DNA of 64,000 nucleotides from Callipepla californica brunnescens (GCA_023055505.1 JALIRH010000010.1:5085501-5149500); one strand, 5' to 3'; positions 1 to 49,900 are shown, counted from the first letter of the stretch. The notes: a model not told the origin generated them from the sequence alone. Made by a program: numbers and translations.

Positions 1-2993
1 TTCCATTACCAAAATTTTATATAGATGTTATGATTACAAGTCAAATAATAAATACTTGGAAAAGGATGAGGCTGAGAGTGACGAATAACTTGGCTTTGCT
101 TTGCTTTTGCCTTTTGCATTAATCTACCGCATGATGTTATCTCTTACCATCCTGAAGCAGGAATGCGCTTTATTTTTTATTTTGTAACACGGGTAACAAT
201 TCCAGTAACACCAGCTTCAGTGTACAGTCAGCTGTTAGGTCAACTTGTCAAATTGCTGATAAAATTACCACTGTGATGAGCTAACTTTTGCAGAAGAAAA
301 CATGAGTGTGTAGTTGAAACTTCTGTCTCCTGGTGCTGTTAATTGAGTGAACGATTATCTAACTTTCTGAACAAAAAATCTGTAAATAATAAAAAGTAGT
401 CTTTTTTTGCACTCATAATTTTCTTTAAAACTTTTAACTTTTTTAATTTTTATTTTTTAAATACAAACGTGGCCTTCCTAAAAGCACAGATCTAGGATTA
501 AAGAGCTGGCAAGCCTCGGGCTCATTGCATATTTAAGCTGTGTTTTCCTTAGAGTCGCTTCACTGTGAAGTGTTCACCAGTCTGTGCTGCCACTGTCAAA
601 ATAGTTATGTTTTGTAAATGGAACAAGGAGGCTGTGTTTCCAGCTCTCTGTCTAGCTTCAACCTCACAACTGAATTCATGCTCAAAGTAAATAATTTGAC
701 AATGTGATCATTGACAAAACTGCCAAAAGTGAGCTCCCTGAGAATCTTTGTGTTTTTTTTCCTTCAAGGTACTTCTGGATCTTTAGGATTATTTGAACAG
801 TTTTGGAGATCTGTCTCAGACTACTTCAACTGATCAGGTACAGCAAAAGGCAGGAAGAAAAATGCAGAGCAAGTTCTGTGTTTTTACTGGGAAGGTGAAT
901 TAATGTGTGTTTGTTCCATTTGGGGAAAATTGTCACTCTTCTTCAGTGAAAGCTCAAGTGACATTGAACTGCCAGAAGAATATGCTTGCTCTTTTTGGGA
1001 TGCTATTTCTATTTCAGTATAATCTGAATGAACTCATCTGGAAATTAATTCCTTGTTAAATCCTTCCTTATGCTGAATACAGATACAGCTGGAATGAAAT
1101 GTAGATCTGGTCTCATGTGAAACATAGTAGTACGTATATGAGGCTTTCCTTTCTAGTTGGAGGCAGGTCATGTATGTTTTCTGTGTCATATAAAACAGCA
1201 GAAGGTGAGCTTGGAAATGCGCGCATGCTTGAGGCTTTAACTGAGAAGGTAACATAGCCTTGCTTGACCCATTTACCATCCGTTTGAGAGAACAGAAAAG
1301 AAATTGTTAAGATTATAAATTATTTCATTGTATGTGGAGATGGAAAAAAAAAATCCCAGTAATTTTACCTTGTGAGTGACTGTTATAGTCCTAGTCAGAT
1401 TTTTTGCTGTTGGTGATTTGGCTTTACCCATTTCGTTACAGACAGAATTTGGTTTGCAGACTGGGGCATCACATAGTGTGAGAGGATCAGGATTTACTGA
1501 CATGGATCAAATTCTCATCAGATATTTTCAGGCTGGGAAAACTGCATCCATTGAGCAGTAATCAATGAACAAATGTCTGAATTGAGGGATGTTTTGAATG
1601 CAGTTCTATAGAGATCTGTCTTTCTTCAGGTATAGTTCAGTAATATTAACAAAACCATGGATGGCAGGATGGATAATATGCTCACTAAGTTTGAGCATCA
1701 TGTAAAAGTAGGATAGGCTGGAGATATGTTGAAGAACAGGATTAGAATCCAAAATTATCTTAATAAAGAGGAAAAAATGTCCTGAAGAAAGTAAGATGTT
1801 ATTAAATGCTGATGAAAGCAGACAGGAGTAATCAACCGTGAAAGTACAGTTTGGAAAGCAACTGGCTCTGTAGCAAAGTGCTTGCAAAAAATGAGTGTTT
1901 TTGTGGGATACAGACTGAAGGCAAATCAACAATGTGATATTTCTGTAAAAAAAAATATCATACTGTGCTGTATAAACAAGAATTCAATTTGTGAAACTTG
2001 AAAAAATCTTTCTCCTTTGCTCACTGTTGGTAAGACTCAATACTGTTATACACTCGAGACTTGAAGAAAGAATCTGGAGAAGACCAGTGAGAATTATCAT
2101 AGATTTGGGAGATACAGCCAACAAGGGAAAATCGAATGAATTGCTTTATTCCTCTGAAGGGGGAGACTTCCTATCCTCCAAATAAATAACAACCTATTTG
2201 CAAAGTGGAAGAGAACTGTTCCTTCCCTATCTGTGGTAGATTGCACGGGAAGTAATGGGCTTAAATATGACATGTAAAATTCAAATTAGGCATTAGGAAG
2301 AGTTTATTTTAGCAATAAGGATAATGAAGCACTGTAATGCTCCTGGAGGTCATTAGGTGTTTTTGATAATTATACATTAAAATGACAGAAGAATAATTGA
2401 ATTCTACCCTGGATGCTTAAAATAAACCAGGAGACCTAAGCCATTCCAGCCTGACTTCCTGATGATTCCTGTGCCAGAAGTGTACACATAAAATCTAGGA
2501 ACAGATGATAACTGAGGAGGGTTTCTCCTGTCATGGTCCTGGTGGCCACCAGCAGCTGGGCCAGGCTGGGACAAGGCAGTGCAGATCTCCTGCACAGTGC
2601 TCCCTTGCAACTGAAGCAGGGTCTTGAGCTATAGTCTATGGATGGCATCTACACAAAAGCAGTAGTTGACTTTAGTACGGCCACTAGGGCTGTTTGAGGG
2701 CTGTTTGGATTAGGCTGCAAAGCCCATTGGAGCAGCTCTCATTTAAGACAGGAGGTACTGAAGGTTTTTATAGGAGTTGCACTTTGGGCTGGATCGGACA
2801 TACTTCTCTGAGGTGTTTTTTTACTCTAGTGCACTGTGCCTAGAGCATCTGCTTTTAGAATTTGCACTGTAATCAGTAGTATTGCCCTGTGATGGGGGCA
2901 AAACTGAGTTAAGCAGGAGTCCAGTGTAACATAGTTGTACTTTCAAAGATGAAAATTTACTGATGGTATTTTTTTTTCACCCCCCTCTTAAAG
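1..2993. other. Upstream region of ABCB11, no recognised coding exon
   Basis: About 3 kb of AT-rich sequence before the first coding exon of ABCB11. I recognise no protein-coding exon here. Mammalian ABCB11 has a non-coding first exon. A possible counterpart ends at 837, where CAG is followed by the donor GTACAG. The acceptor of the next exon is clear: a pyrimidine-rich stretch ending in AAG at 2991-2993, 27 nt before the ATG. A TATA-like ATATTTAA lies near 529-536. Where transcription starts cannot be decided from sequence alone. Confidence 0.4.
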
Positions 2994-3020
2994 GGTTTCT
3001 GATTTGAGCATCTAATCATC

Positions 3021-38700
<35,680 letters not shown>

Positions 38701-41700
38701 ATTACTGCCATCCTACATTTCAAAGACTGTTTATCTGAATGTGTTATGTTGGTACCCCTCTGTGCTAGAGAGTGCTCTACCGTACCGTGAGTTATACAGT
38801 ACCTTGAATCTACGTAGCTTTCTGGTTAAGCAATTGATGAGGCACGCAGAGGGGACTAAGCATAGGCTGATGCATTCAGGAAATAGTTTTTAGCCCACTG
38901 CAAAGGGAGAGGAAGTCTGAAAATGGGAAGATGCTCACTGGTGAGCTGGGGAATTGCCGCCACCTGCAGTCAGACTGCACAGTCACAGTCCTGTCCCTCC
39001 TTTAATTAGCAGACAAGGAAGACTCCATTCTGGTTTTCTGGAAACTGCCACTTCTCGAGGTAAGCTGTATGAATTAAAAAAGCAATCTCAAGCACAGTGG
39101 TGTATTATTTGTAGAGATTCAAATCCCTCCTGCTGTTCTGCTCCACTAAGGGTTTCAATAGATACCCCTCTCCTGGGTACAAAGCCCTGACCCTTCGCGC
39201 CACTTCATTCCATGCCTACTTCAGCTGTGTTGCTGGAGGAGGCCAGGTTGCCCCTGGGCACAGAGCGAATGCATGGAGCTCAGCTAGACATACCAGTACC
39301 CTGCCAGTAAAACCAGTAAGTGTGTGCTCACAAAGAAGGCGGCTTCACAGCAGTAAGGAAATAAATAACTCAGATGAGGAATATAATCTGGTAAGTGTCA
39401 GTTCTCTTATACTTACCACTCTGCTCAAAGCTGCCAGATCGATTTACCTGAAGTATTTATTGATATTCAAAATGTATGTAAAGTTTGAGTTAATTGATTG
39501 CCAGTTATTTAAATCACTTCTATTGAGACAATGACAGAAAAGGTTTTCTTTCTTCTTTTTTTCCAGAAGGCACAGCGTTGCCTTTGGAAATTGTTTTTTA
39601 CAGAAACTGTAAAGGTGAAAAAAAATAAAAATAAGAATTAGCCATAATTAACTAGTTGTTTGTACTAAGTAGAGCTTAGAAATAGAACAGCAGTTCAGTC
39701 AGGAACAACAAAGGTCAGCAAGTATCTTCCTCTGCCAGACACCGGCATCTGTAGAAGTTTTTTTAACAAGTTGTACTGCGTGGTTTCCTGGAACATGTTA
39801 CTGAGCAGTGATTGGGAACACTGACACAAATTACAGTGTTAGAATATTGATTTGAAATAATAGAGTATTAAGTAAAAAAGCAATTCTCAATATCCTGATA
39901 GCTGCAGCACGTGTGTGCGCAGGGGAGTTCTCCCACTTTGAAACAAGCCACCCCACAATGCAGTTTCTTACAAAACTATGCAGCAGTACAACTGCTGAAA
40001 CTTGAATAAAGGAGGAAGCAGAAAAACTTCAATAGGATCCATGCCTTGATTCCAGGCAGCAAAAAAAGCAAATTCAAGATTTATCCAATTCCACTTACAG
40101 AACGCCTTCATCAGAATCTCGTGAAATCACATAACTGACTTTAAAGTGCTGTTTTTCCCAGAGAAATCTGTGCTTCAGTCACTAACTGAAAATGAATAAG
40201 GAAGCTGCACTATTAGCCTTGTATTTTAATCATCATGGCCTTTTTATGTTTCAGAGCAATAATCAGGTAGGTGGGGGCTCAGGTCTGAAACTATCTCCAG
40301 AATGACTGACATTTCTTACTGGACATTTCTCCTTGCAGGAGCTCAGCAGTGTGGGCCCAGCTCGGTGGTACAACTGCTTATTTAGTTGCTCTTCTTGGTG
40401 AGGTAGCTTTATTTTTAGGTGTCTAGTAAATACTGAGAGCTATGTATTATACAGACATACTTGCTAACAGAAGGCACTCACAGCGTACAAAAGTTGCGTT
40501 GTTCCAGCACATTCTTGTTCGCCGCCACCTGCCATTTTATAGCTGTGTGCTACTGAAACCAGTAAATTCTGCTAGTACCTGTGTGAAGGGAATAAACTAA
40601 TGTGCAGTCAGAACATGTTTTGTCTGAGCAGAGGGAAGGATTTTGAGGCAGGAAGGAAGGGAGAGAGGAAGAGAAAAGCCACATATTGGTGAAAATGAGC
40701 ACGTGAACTTGATGCAGTGCAAACTTGAATTAAAGGCTGAATTAAAAGGAAGCTCCAAGAAAAGAACTGAGCTCATTTACACTGTATGCATCTGTATGCT
40801 ATGTAAAAGAATGCTGCAGAACTGCTGATTGTCATTCTACGTGTATGGCTGTCTATGCTAATACTGGTTCCAAGAATCTCTGCCAGTACCACAAAGTGCA
40901 GACCCTCATACAGCATGAACTTAGAAATGTGCTATCTGTCTACCCATAATTCTTCTCTTAAAGCAGCTCACACTGCCAGTAGGCCCAACCATTGCTACAA
41001 AAGCCAGACTGCTATGTATAGAGCATCCCCTACTGCTGGCCAGGATGGGGGGACAACTGGACCAACCTTCTCGTGCTGGAGGGGAATAACCAGGCACAGA
41101 CCAAATTGAGTGCAGGAGGAATCTCTGTCTTTTAGTTCTTCATTATTTGTTGCCAGTCCCACTAGCTTAGTCATACTTGGTTATATTTTAAAGAGTTGTA
41201 ATTATAGATAAGGTTGGTTTCAAGCCCGGTGCCGAGAGAAGAGTTCAGAGAATCATTACAGAAGCCATTGGCAGTTATGTAAAGCAGAGTGCTCCTCAGA
41301 CTTAAAACTTTTTAAATGTCAAAGTTGTCTTAGTAGGCTTTTAAATAAGGATGTCCCTGTAATTTGTATCATCTGCATTCCTAAGGGCCAAATCAAACTA
41401 TCTGCCTTGTTTTCCCAATTAAATAAGATTATTTACATCCCACTGCTAAGTGGGAGTCCAAAGCAATGTTATGCTAACATCCTCCTAGCCTTATTGCTGT
41501 CAGATCACACATACACAGCCCTGATTACCCACTTAATACCTTCATGCTGCATGTATACTCAGTATTGTAAGGATAATACTGCTTAGAGGTTGGGCAGTGA
41601 AAATGAATATGCAACAATAAGTGACCAATAATGAATAAAAAGGTAAAAAGGGAAAGTATGTGGCTTTACATTTGTAGAGCATCAGTTGTACGCAATAAAC

Positions 41701-42644
41701 TTACATTTAGCATATCAGTTACTTCTGTGCATAAGCCAGGTCTACTCTTCAATCCCTTTTTCATTGGAAGCAATAACTGATTCTGACATGCGACTCTCAA
41801 AATGGCAGAATTAGACTGATTTACCTGTGCAGTACAGAAGCACGAACAGCGCTCTTGAGGGAATATGCTGAGCTACTTTCTTCATTTGTTGCTCTGTGTA
41901 GATGTACAGAACTCCAGTACTTACAACATCACATTCATGTATTTTCAACATCAAAGGCATAATTGTTATCATTCACGATCCATATGACCATTTTTAAAAG
42001 TAAAAATGACAAAGATCACAGTAATGCAACAATATATTCTATGGAGTCTAATTGGAACAAATTTTATTATTGTTTTTTCTCATCTGGCTTAAGCAGAAGC
42101 TGTTTAGCTCAGGAAGCACAAGAAGATAAACCTACAGAAAACCTTCCTGATAACTATGTTGGCCTTTTTCACAGCGCCCGGGGACAGCTGTACAGCCGAA
42201 CGTGGTGCAATACTGTCACACCATTAGCTGTCAGTTCAGCACACGACATCTACATATAAAACAATGAAACATCACTATATACCACTGAGGCCAGAGCACC
42301 ATCTAGTTGGCAACAGACAGAACTAAAAGGTGACCAAGTAGCTAAATAAAACTAGCCGATGATGCTTCACATTGAAACATCAGCATGACTCGGAGTAGTG
42401 TGAGAAAACCATACTGCAGTGTCCTTCATCGCAATGCTTCTACAAGTAAAGTCAGCAACTACTTAATATTTCTGAGCTGCCAAAGTCATTCTTGAATGCG
42501 CTGATCTTGGATATACAGGCTACTTACCAGGAGCACATCAAAGGTGCAGTGGCATCCCCTTGGTTAACATGAGTGAGAACTGTCTTTGTGGAAGGCTCCC
42601 GAACAGTTCATATCCTTGCATTGGCAACCGTTTGGAAACCTTAT
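38701..42644. other. Convergent 3' interval between ABCB11 and G6PC2
   Basis: ABCB11 ends at 38700 on the plus strand and G6PC2 ends at 42645 on the minus strand, so this 3.9 kb holds both 3' UTRs and little else that I can identify. Possible plus-strand poly(A) signals AATAAA for ABCB11 are at 39624-39629, 40005-40010 and 40591-40596; I cannot say which is used. A possible G6PC2 signal is TTTATT (AATAAA on the minus strand) at 42063-42068. A short purine-rich stretch lies near 40645-40680. I see no further gene. Confidence 0.5.
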
Positions 42645-45600
42645 CTAATTACATTTCTTATCAGTTGTCCTCATTAATGTGTGGACACAGTATGGAACCA
42701 AGGCGACTACAGTCAGAGGCATAGCTGCACTCTTACAAAAAGAGAGAATGTAGAACAAATACTCAGTATGAGTAGGTATCTTAACAAAATTATACAGCTG
42801 TAGTGTAGCTAAAGAAGCAGCTATACACAACACACGGAAACTTATCTTACAGCTGTTTTTACCTTTGCAGCTGGTGATGAACATTTCCGAATTAATACCA
42901 ATACCTAAGCCAAAGAACGCACCTAAATTTCTCACCAGTCCAGCAAAAGGAGTTGTGTCAATGTTTATCCAGTCCGGATTGGCACACCACTTCTTGGCCT
43001 TTGGAACAGACCACAGCAAGTCAATATCAAGAAGCTTGAGGACTACGTAAAAACCAAGGGCAAAGAGGAAAAGAAATAAGTTTGTCTTGATGTACATTCT
43101 CAAGCTTGCCGTCTGAATAGCAGGGGTATGCTCAAATGCTTCTGCCACGAGAATTCCTGTGGATAAGAGAGTCAGCGTTACAGGGAACTAACACATTAAA
43201 GAAGTACTTCTTACAGTGCCCCTGTAGGATTTGATTTTACGAAGACAAAGAATATACATATGTATCCGTATGCGCTTCTAGAAATACACATATAAATATG
43301 GATTCACATACACGAAATTTACCACTTCTGTGGAGATGAAAAAATACTTTTCTCCCCTTAAAACTGCTCCATTTGGAAGAGTAGTAGTATGAAATGCTAA
43401 GTGCAACATGTTTTTCTTCTGACAGGAGGCATACCTTAGGCTACAGTGCATCTCCCACGTGACAACCTATCTGATATTAGAAGTAAACTACAACATTTCT
43501 AGAAGAGACCTTCACTGAAAGGCTGGTACAACAGTGCACATTTCAACACCAGATCCCACCCAGGCTTTGACTGCTGAAGGATAAGACACAGAATGCAACT
43601 ATCTATCTTCTGTCTGTCTTATTCCTATTATCCTGGCTGTAGAAAGGACAGCTGGACTGCAGGCCGCCCTCCAGTGCTGCACAGGCCTGTGTATGTTACA
43701 GAGAATGGGAACTGGCAGCCGCTGCTGCCTGCTCCAGTCACCCTCCCTGAGATCAGATAGAAGCCAGAGACTGTTCGGACTTTGAAGATGTTAAATACCA
43801 ATTTGAAACATGCTGAACTCTGAAATAGGTACTTTATATTCTTCAGTCCTTGTGGGCTGTTTGCATTGCTAATTTCTGTTTTGCCCCAGATCTCTGGCCC
43901 CCAGTGTTTGTCCACACTGCGCACATGGTAGTTTACTCCTTGACACCTTTCAGAATAAGCCAAAATGCCCCAAATAGCTTTCTCCAGAGAGGAAAGTCAG
44001 GGCTGTATAGGAGCAATTTCCTCCTTGCTACCTTCCAGGCAGACAGCACAGATAAAGATCAGATGTAGCCAGTACAAAAGAGATAGTGCTAGCACAGTGC
44101 TGGGGAGAAGAACGCAGTCAGCAACAACTTGCACATGGACAAGGGCTCAGTTCCTCTGCAAATCACAAAGACAGCACATAGTGCCTTCCGAAGTTTGCAG
44201 ATTTTACAAGTAGGCCGTCACCTTCCCGAGGCTGCAGAATACCGCTGCAAATGTAAACTGAGAAGCACTGCTTAAAACCTATTGCAGAATTCTTAAATTT
44301 ATATCATGTGCAAAGGAAAGAAAAATTGGCAACATTACCAGCAAACACTCCAAGAATAACTTGATGAGGGAAATGCGTTGCTATGAATACTCTTGAGATG
44401 CACACACTGATCTGGATAATCCAAAAAATAATCCAGAGTAATGACCACGTCAGTCTAAGAGGAAAAAGAAAGGTACTTAAAATTTAAGATACCTCATAAT
44501 TTACAGCAGGTGCATTTGTGTCAGGCTCATATTTTAACTAAGCAAAGATTTACACGTAGAGAGGTCCAGAGTTATAGGATCAAAGATTGGATGTCAGTAC
44601 TAAAATACGGGCAAGAGTAGTTAGTTACTCTTGCAGCCACATCCAGGGCTGCAAGAACAGACCTCAGCAGATTCAGACCTCAACACTATCATATTTTAGT
44701 GATGAAAAACAAGGTAAATTAGAACTATTGCCTTCAACATATTTAGCATCACGAAGACATATTGAAACACAAAACATCATTAATTTGGTGACAAAATCCA
44801 CATAATATAGGGACAACCTTACCAAGCTTGGAAAGCACAAAGTAACTACAGGGCTTCCCCACAGAGCTGAATAACCTGGTACGCTGAGCTCCGCCAGCAT
44901 TACGTGTTTGCTCTAAAACAGGGGAAGAATGACTACCACGGAAGCAGTACACTTTTGTACTAATAAAAACAAGAGCCAACATGGAAAAAAAAAATGATAG
45001 ATTGTCAAATTTCTGACACTAAAGACCTGATGCAGTCTTTAATAGGAGACTGATTCAGAGATTGCGATGCCATGTGAGTTATTAAATGCCAACCTGTAGA
45101 AATGCACAATTCTTTTTAATGTTCTTTGTCTTCAATTGAAGTCAATGAAAGTGGCTGTTTTCTGGTTTTTGTTTTTTTATAACAAACTGGATAGAGCCTA
45201 CTATGAATATTTCATTAAATTAAGTCCATTAGAAGCATAACGCTTTAACAAATATCAGTATGAGTTACCATAATGGAAAGATACTGACCTGTGAAGGGTG
45301 ACTGCTGATTTCTCTTTCCACCTCACTGTGTAGCTAAGTGCTGCCGTTACCATCACATACCAGACGCAGGAAGATCCCATGGCGTGTCCAGATGGGCTCC
45401 CTAATAAAAACAAGAAGAAAAAGTTAAAGCTTAAAAATGATGATTGATTATAACAGGCACACAGAAAATGTCTACTTGCAGTTACTCAGGCATCTAATCA
45501 TTTAGGAAAAAAAAAAAGGTTAAGAGTCAGAAAGAATATTAACTACTTCTCAAAGTTTGTTTTTGTAATATAATTTTTTTAGCAGATTCGTCTATGTGGA

Positions 45601-46857
45601 ATCCAGAATATTTGCCAATAATCAGCAGCGAGCAGCTTACCCCTATTACACCGGTGGGAGCTGCTATCTTGATCAGAAAGCATAGCATTTTTCTTTAGCA
45701 TTTTTAGACTTGGATTGTGGTTAAAAAACAGAGCATTTAGTTGTTGGTAGAATACTAATGTCTTTATAAAATTGTCATATTTTTACAGCATGAGTTGCTC
45801 AATATCTTTTTTCCCCCAGAGTCACTGCAATACAGATGACAGGTTTGAGTAATATGCTTTTTTTCTGCAGCAACATGCTTACAGGGAATGTGTCAAACTG
45901 CTCTGTTTCTTTCATACACATCAAGTTATGGCATACTCAGCTAATTGGGGTTGAAGACAACTCCATAAATCTGAGCAGCCAGAGGCCTGATTCATGCTGA
46001 AGCTTGAGCTGCTGTTCTGTTACCTTGCTGCTATAAACACTAGAACGCCTCCCAAGGCTGTAGCGTATAATGTAGAAGTTACATATCCATAGGCTACCTC
46101 GTATTTTTAATACCATACAAAATATTCCTAAGTCACATCCTCTGCTTACCCCAGGAGCCACCACATGCATCACGTGTTCCAATGCAATGTCCAACATTTC
46201 TTACCTGGTCCAGTTTCACATGTTATAGGGAACTGTTCAAGGCATGGGCTCGACTGATTGGGATAAATCATTGTTTCGTGCACCCACCAGTAGGGACGAT
46301 GGCCAAATAAAATCCTAACAGAAAACAAAATAAAATGAAGCAGAAATGCAACAAAAAGAGATTTTATGTAAGAACACCTCAGCAAAGCATGACAAATAAT
46401 ATTACACCAAACACAAAGATCTATACTGCCAGAACTGTTGTCTATACGTGCTGTAAGTTCTTGTCTCGGCAAAATTTCATTTCAAACTTATCTTAAAATT
46501 CCTCACCATGAAATCATGTATTAAAATTGCAGTGGGAAGCTCTACTGCTACACCACCTGCAGAACGCTTTCCAAACCCGAGGAACACGTGTTAACCATCG
46601 CCAGAAATAGCAAATTTTAGAATAAACACAACTTCTTACCATTTAAATATGAGGTTGAACCAATCACCAATGACTGCCACCCATATCATTTTAGTACCAA
46701 CCACTTGGTTGAGCTGAAAGCAAAGAGGAAAATAAAACGAGAATATATTCCGAGGATCTCCGACATGTGACATAAAATTAAGGAAATCCTGGTAAGCCCT
46801 GTAGTCTCTCTGTAAATGCTGAATGATAAGTACTCCGTTGCTATGAAGGAGATCCAT
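42645..46857 (-). CDS. G6PC2: Glucose-6-phosphatase catalytic subunit 2 (IGRP), complete, 5 exons
   Basis: An ER-membrane phosphatase that hydrolyses glucose-6-phosphate; in mammals it is the pancreatic islet form. Exons on the minus strand, in transcript order: 46640-46857 (218 nt), 46205-46314 (110), 45289-45400 (112), 44339-44454 (116), 42645-43156 (512). The sum is 1068 nt, 355 residues and TAG, the same length as human. The start context is AAGATGG. The catalytic signature is complete: K72-x6-R79P80, PSGH with His 115, and SR-x5-H with Arg 168 and His 174. Asn 92 in NQS is a conserved luminal glycosylation site. The C-terminus KKCN fits the KKxx ER-retrieval signal. [16 protein letters not shown] and CANPDWI identify it as G6PC2 and not G6PC1 or G6PC3. 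All introns are GT-AG. Confidence 0.97.
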
Positions 46858-46970
46858 CTTAATTATTTAAACTGTGTTTCAGTTCCTTTAATCCTAAGTT
46901 TCTAGTGAGGGAGAATGAGAACCACAGAAGGGAGCTATTAGAGGTGAGAGAGAAGGTGCTTAACGTTGCC

Positions 46971-46985
46971 TTTATATTGTATTGG
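46971..46985 (-). promoter_or_regulatory. G6PC2: Candidate G6PC2 core promoter: TATA box and CCAAT box
   Basis: On the minus strand TATAAA lies at 46976-46971 and CCAAT at 46985-46981, about 115 nt upstream of the ATG at 46857. A start site some 25-30 nt below the TATA box would leave a 5' UTR of roughly 85-90 nt. The spacing is plausible, but CCAAT so close to TATA is unusual, so the CCAAT may be fortuitous. Confidence 0.45.
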
Positions 46986-49900
46986 TGTGGCGTACCCAGC
47001 CGCTCCTGGAACACGTGGCCCCGAATCTCTGCGAAAGCACACGAGGCTGTTAGCACTGGAGAGCTCGTCTGTTTGCAAATTTTAATTGGAGGAAACTAAG
47101 TGAAGTACATGCTGATCAGCAGCAAATTGTGGGGAAAGTTTTATGGAAACACAATGCGTGAGTTATGCAATCCTGTGTATGAACAGTTGGAACATGTTTG
47201 CTTGAATTTTTTCACAGTCCATTTCTCTGCAGGATGGACATTGGTAATGTGTATACTTCGTTAAGCGTTGCCTGTATAAAGGACAGAAAGAATACATAAA
47301 TGATGGATCCTTGCTGAACTGTCACGAAAACTGTACATCTCAGCCTGAAGTACAATTTGGCTACCACACTGCATCTAATATGTCGCACAGTGCATTTTCA
47401 ATCAAAGAAAAAACAATGAGCATCCATACATTCACAATCCTGCTGAGCACTAGATTCATTTTTAAAGAGACAATTTCCTCAAAGCACCGAAAAAGAAATC
47501 ATCTCCTTGATGCGGGAGGCCACATTACACAGGGCACGCTGCAGATGTCCCTTAGCTTCCAAACCACCGCACGCAGTTTCACCATTCACACACCGTGTTC
47601 ATGCTACACCAGTGCTACACGCCTGTGCCAGAGGGAGCTGAACCTGCCCTGTTGTGGGCCCCAGCCCAGCAGAACGGCTTCACAGTGCCTCACAACGCAG
47701 GATGGGGGGAGCGGATGGCTGCCAGGGTTTTCCTGAACTATTTCCAATAAGAAGCACTTGGGTCCACCATGATCAACAGCCAACAGGAGACTGCTGAGAT
47801 CCTGTCAGACAGTGAGATTTTAAGAACACAGAGCAAATAATACAGTAACACACATCAGACCTATCAACATTAGTATTAATAAATACATCACAGATAAAGA
47901 TCATATTCCTTTGCAAGGTGACTACGTGAGAAATGCTTTTCCCCAGGGATTAAATGGACCCAAGTGCCTGATGATAGCATCATCTGATACGCAGCCTGTA
48001 TGCAGCACCTAATTCTATACATTCACTGAGCACCTTCACCACTCTCTTCACCGCACTTAAGGCTAACCCATGCAAGCTGCAAGGCAGATAGGAACTACTT
48101 CTCTGGCTTTGCTGAAAGGAGAATGAATTGCTAAGCAGGGCTTTATGATGTGTGGTCAGGGAAGTCACATGGAGCCATTAAGTAGATTCAGCAAACAAGG
48201 TATGATCATTAAATGGACTTAGAAGACCTCTCCTCCTGACACAACCTCACCTTTACTTAGCTATTATTAGTTCACTTTTAGAAACATTTTACCAGATGAA
48301 AAACCTACACTGCTTGCTTCTCTAGTTGCACTGAGCCACACAGAAAACCGTAAGGTTAAAAAGGAGCATGAAAATTCTATGAACTGTTTCTGAATAACTA
48401 CCGAAGTACTTTTCTGTACACTGAGTTATTCACTTGGTTTCAAGGAAAACCCTCTGAGAAACAAAATTCCAAGACATTTCAGTGCAAGTATTTCCTAGCT
48501 TTTCCATTGCAAATATACGGGGAGGTGTGTTTCCTCACAGCCCCGTGGCTTACAGCTCGTCTGGGTGGCAGGGAAAGGGACACCATGCGACTTACCTGGT
48601 GGGAACTAACATTCTGTCCTCTCCCACATCTCCCCCAGGAAATGATTAGTTCAGACACATCTTTTCCAAATAACTTTTTACACATTATCAGCAAAGAAAA
48701 TGCCTTTTTGCTACAAATTTAAAGCATCTCTCCTTTAAAGGTAAGTAGGACTTGCAACAACAGCAATCACTCTTTTATACTCGTTTTGGTGTATGGAGCA
48801 TGTAAATAATTTGGAGAACCTGAGCTTTCATCTGTTTTTCAGTCTAGTTTAGGAAGAATGATTTCTTTAAGTATTGACCTAACAGCAACTGTAATGAGGT
48901 AAGTTTAAACAAATACTGTTTCATCAAGAACAGTGTTTTGCAGTAAGTTCCAGTCAAATATAGTGTAGTGTCCTCAGGAGAAACCACGCACTAGAAGAGG
49001 TCACCTAGTTTCTCTGGAATGCCATCATTACATAACGGTATCAGAAGAACGTGCAGGACCTTTCCATTAACTTTTTGTATGCTTCTACTATTTCTGGATA
49101 TAAAAATACATCAGAACGTCTGCTCCTCCTCGGGCAGATCAGGCACTCTTTAGGCTTTCCAGATGCTCCACTGACACACAGCCTGAAGGAGCATGTCTCA
49201 GCCACATCTCAGCGAGGTACCCTCCAGGTACAAACGCTACAGCCCTGATGCTTGTTTCCACTGTAAATATTCTGCTGCTGATTCATTTGCTGACGATTAC
49301 CTTTCTGCTTAGAAAGATAAGCATATTAGAAATAATGAATACATCATTATGCTGTTAATGGGTAACAGCAAACATATAAATAAACTTCAGTCTTCTCCTG
49401 CATTCCTTCTGACTGTTGCAGCAGCTCCTACTTCAGATCTAAGATACGCGAAAGGAGTCATGTTTATAAAAGCTGTTTTTTGGGGGGGGGGAAAAAAATC
49501 CAAAAAACAATCACCAAAAATGCAAGTCCACAACTGACAAACAGAAAGGAGGGGCTGGGAAGAGGTAAGCAGGTTTCTGCGAGACAGGCAGCTCAGGTGA
49601 TGTTCTGGTGGTGCCTGGAAGCTCTCACCATCCTGCCTCGCCCAGCACACACGGACAGCCGATGCGTGGGTCACTGCTGTCGTGCGTGTGCCATCTGGAA
49701 GCACACAAAGGGCTGAGACACCCAAAACTTCCCAGCAACCAGCAAAGACAAGACAGAGAAACATCTATTGAAATACCGCATTTAACACAACTCTGAACTC
49801 CAGCAATGGAGAGCTACTTCCTCAATAGGCTTTTTCTTCATTTTCTGTGCAAAGTGCTGCAAAATGATCTGTAATGCTCCCACTCTTTTGAATCGCTTGA

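Noticed and set aside
42865..43050. Plus-strand open frame within G6PC2
   Set aside because: It is the antisense shadow of the last G6PC2 exon, which is clearly identified on the other strand.
47311..47736. A 141-codon plus-strand open frame upstream of G6PC2
   Set aside because: It has no known motif or splice structure and biased low-information composition; it could only be rescued by transcript evidence.
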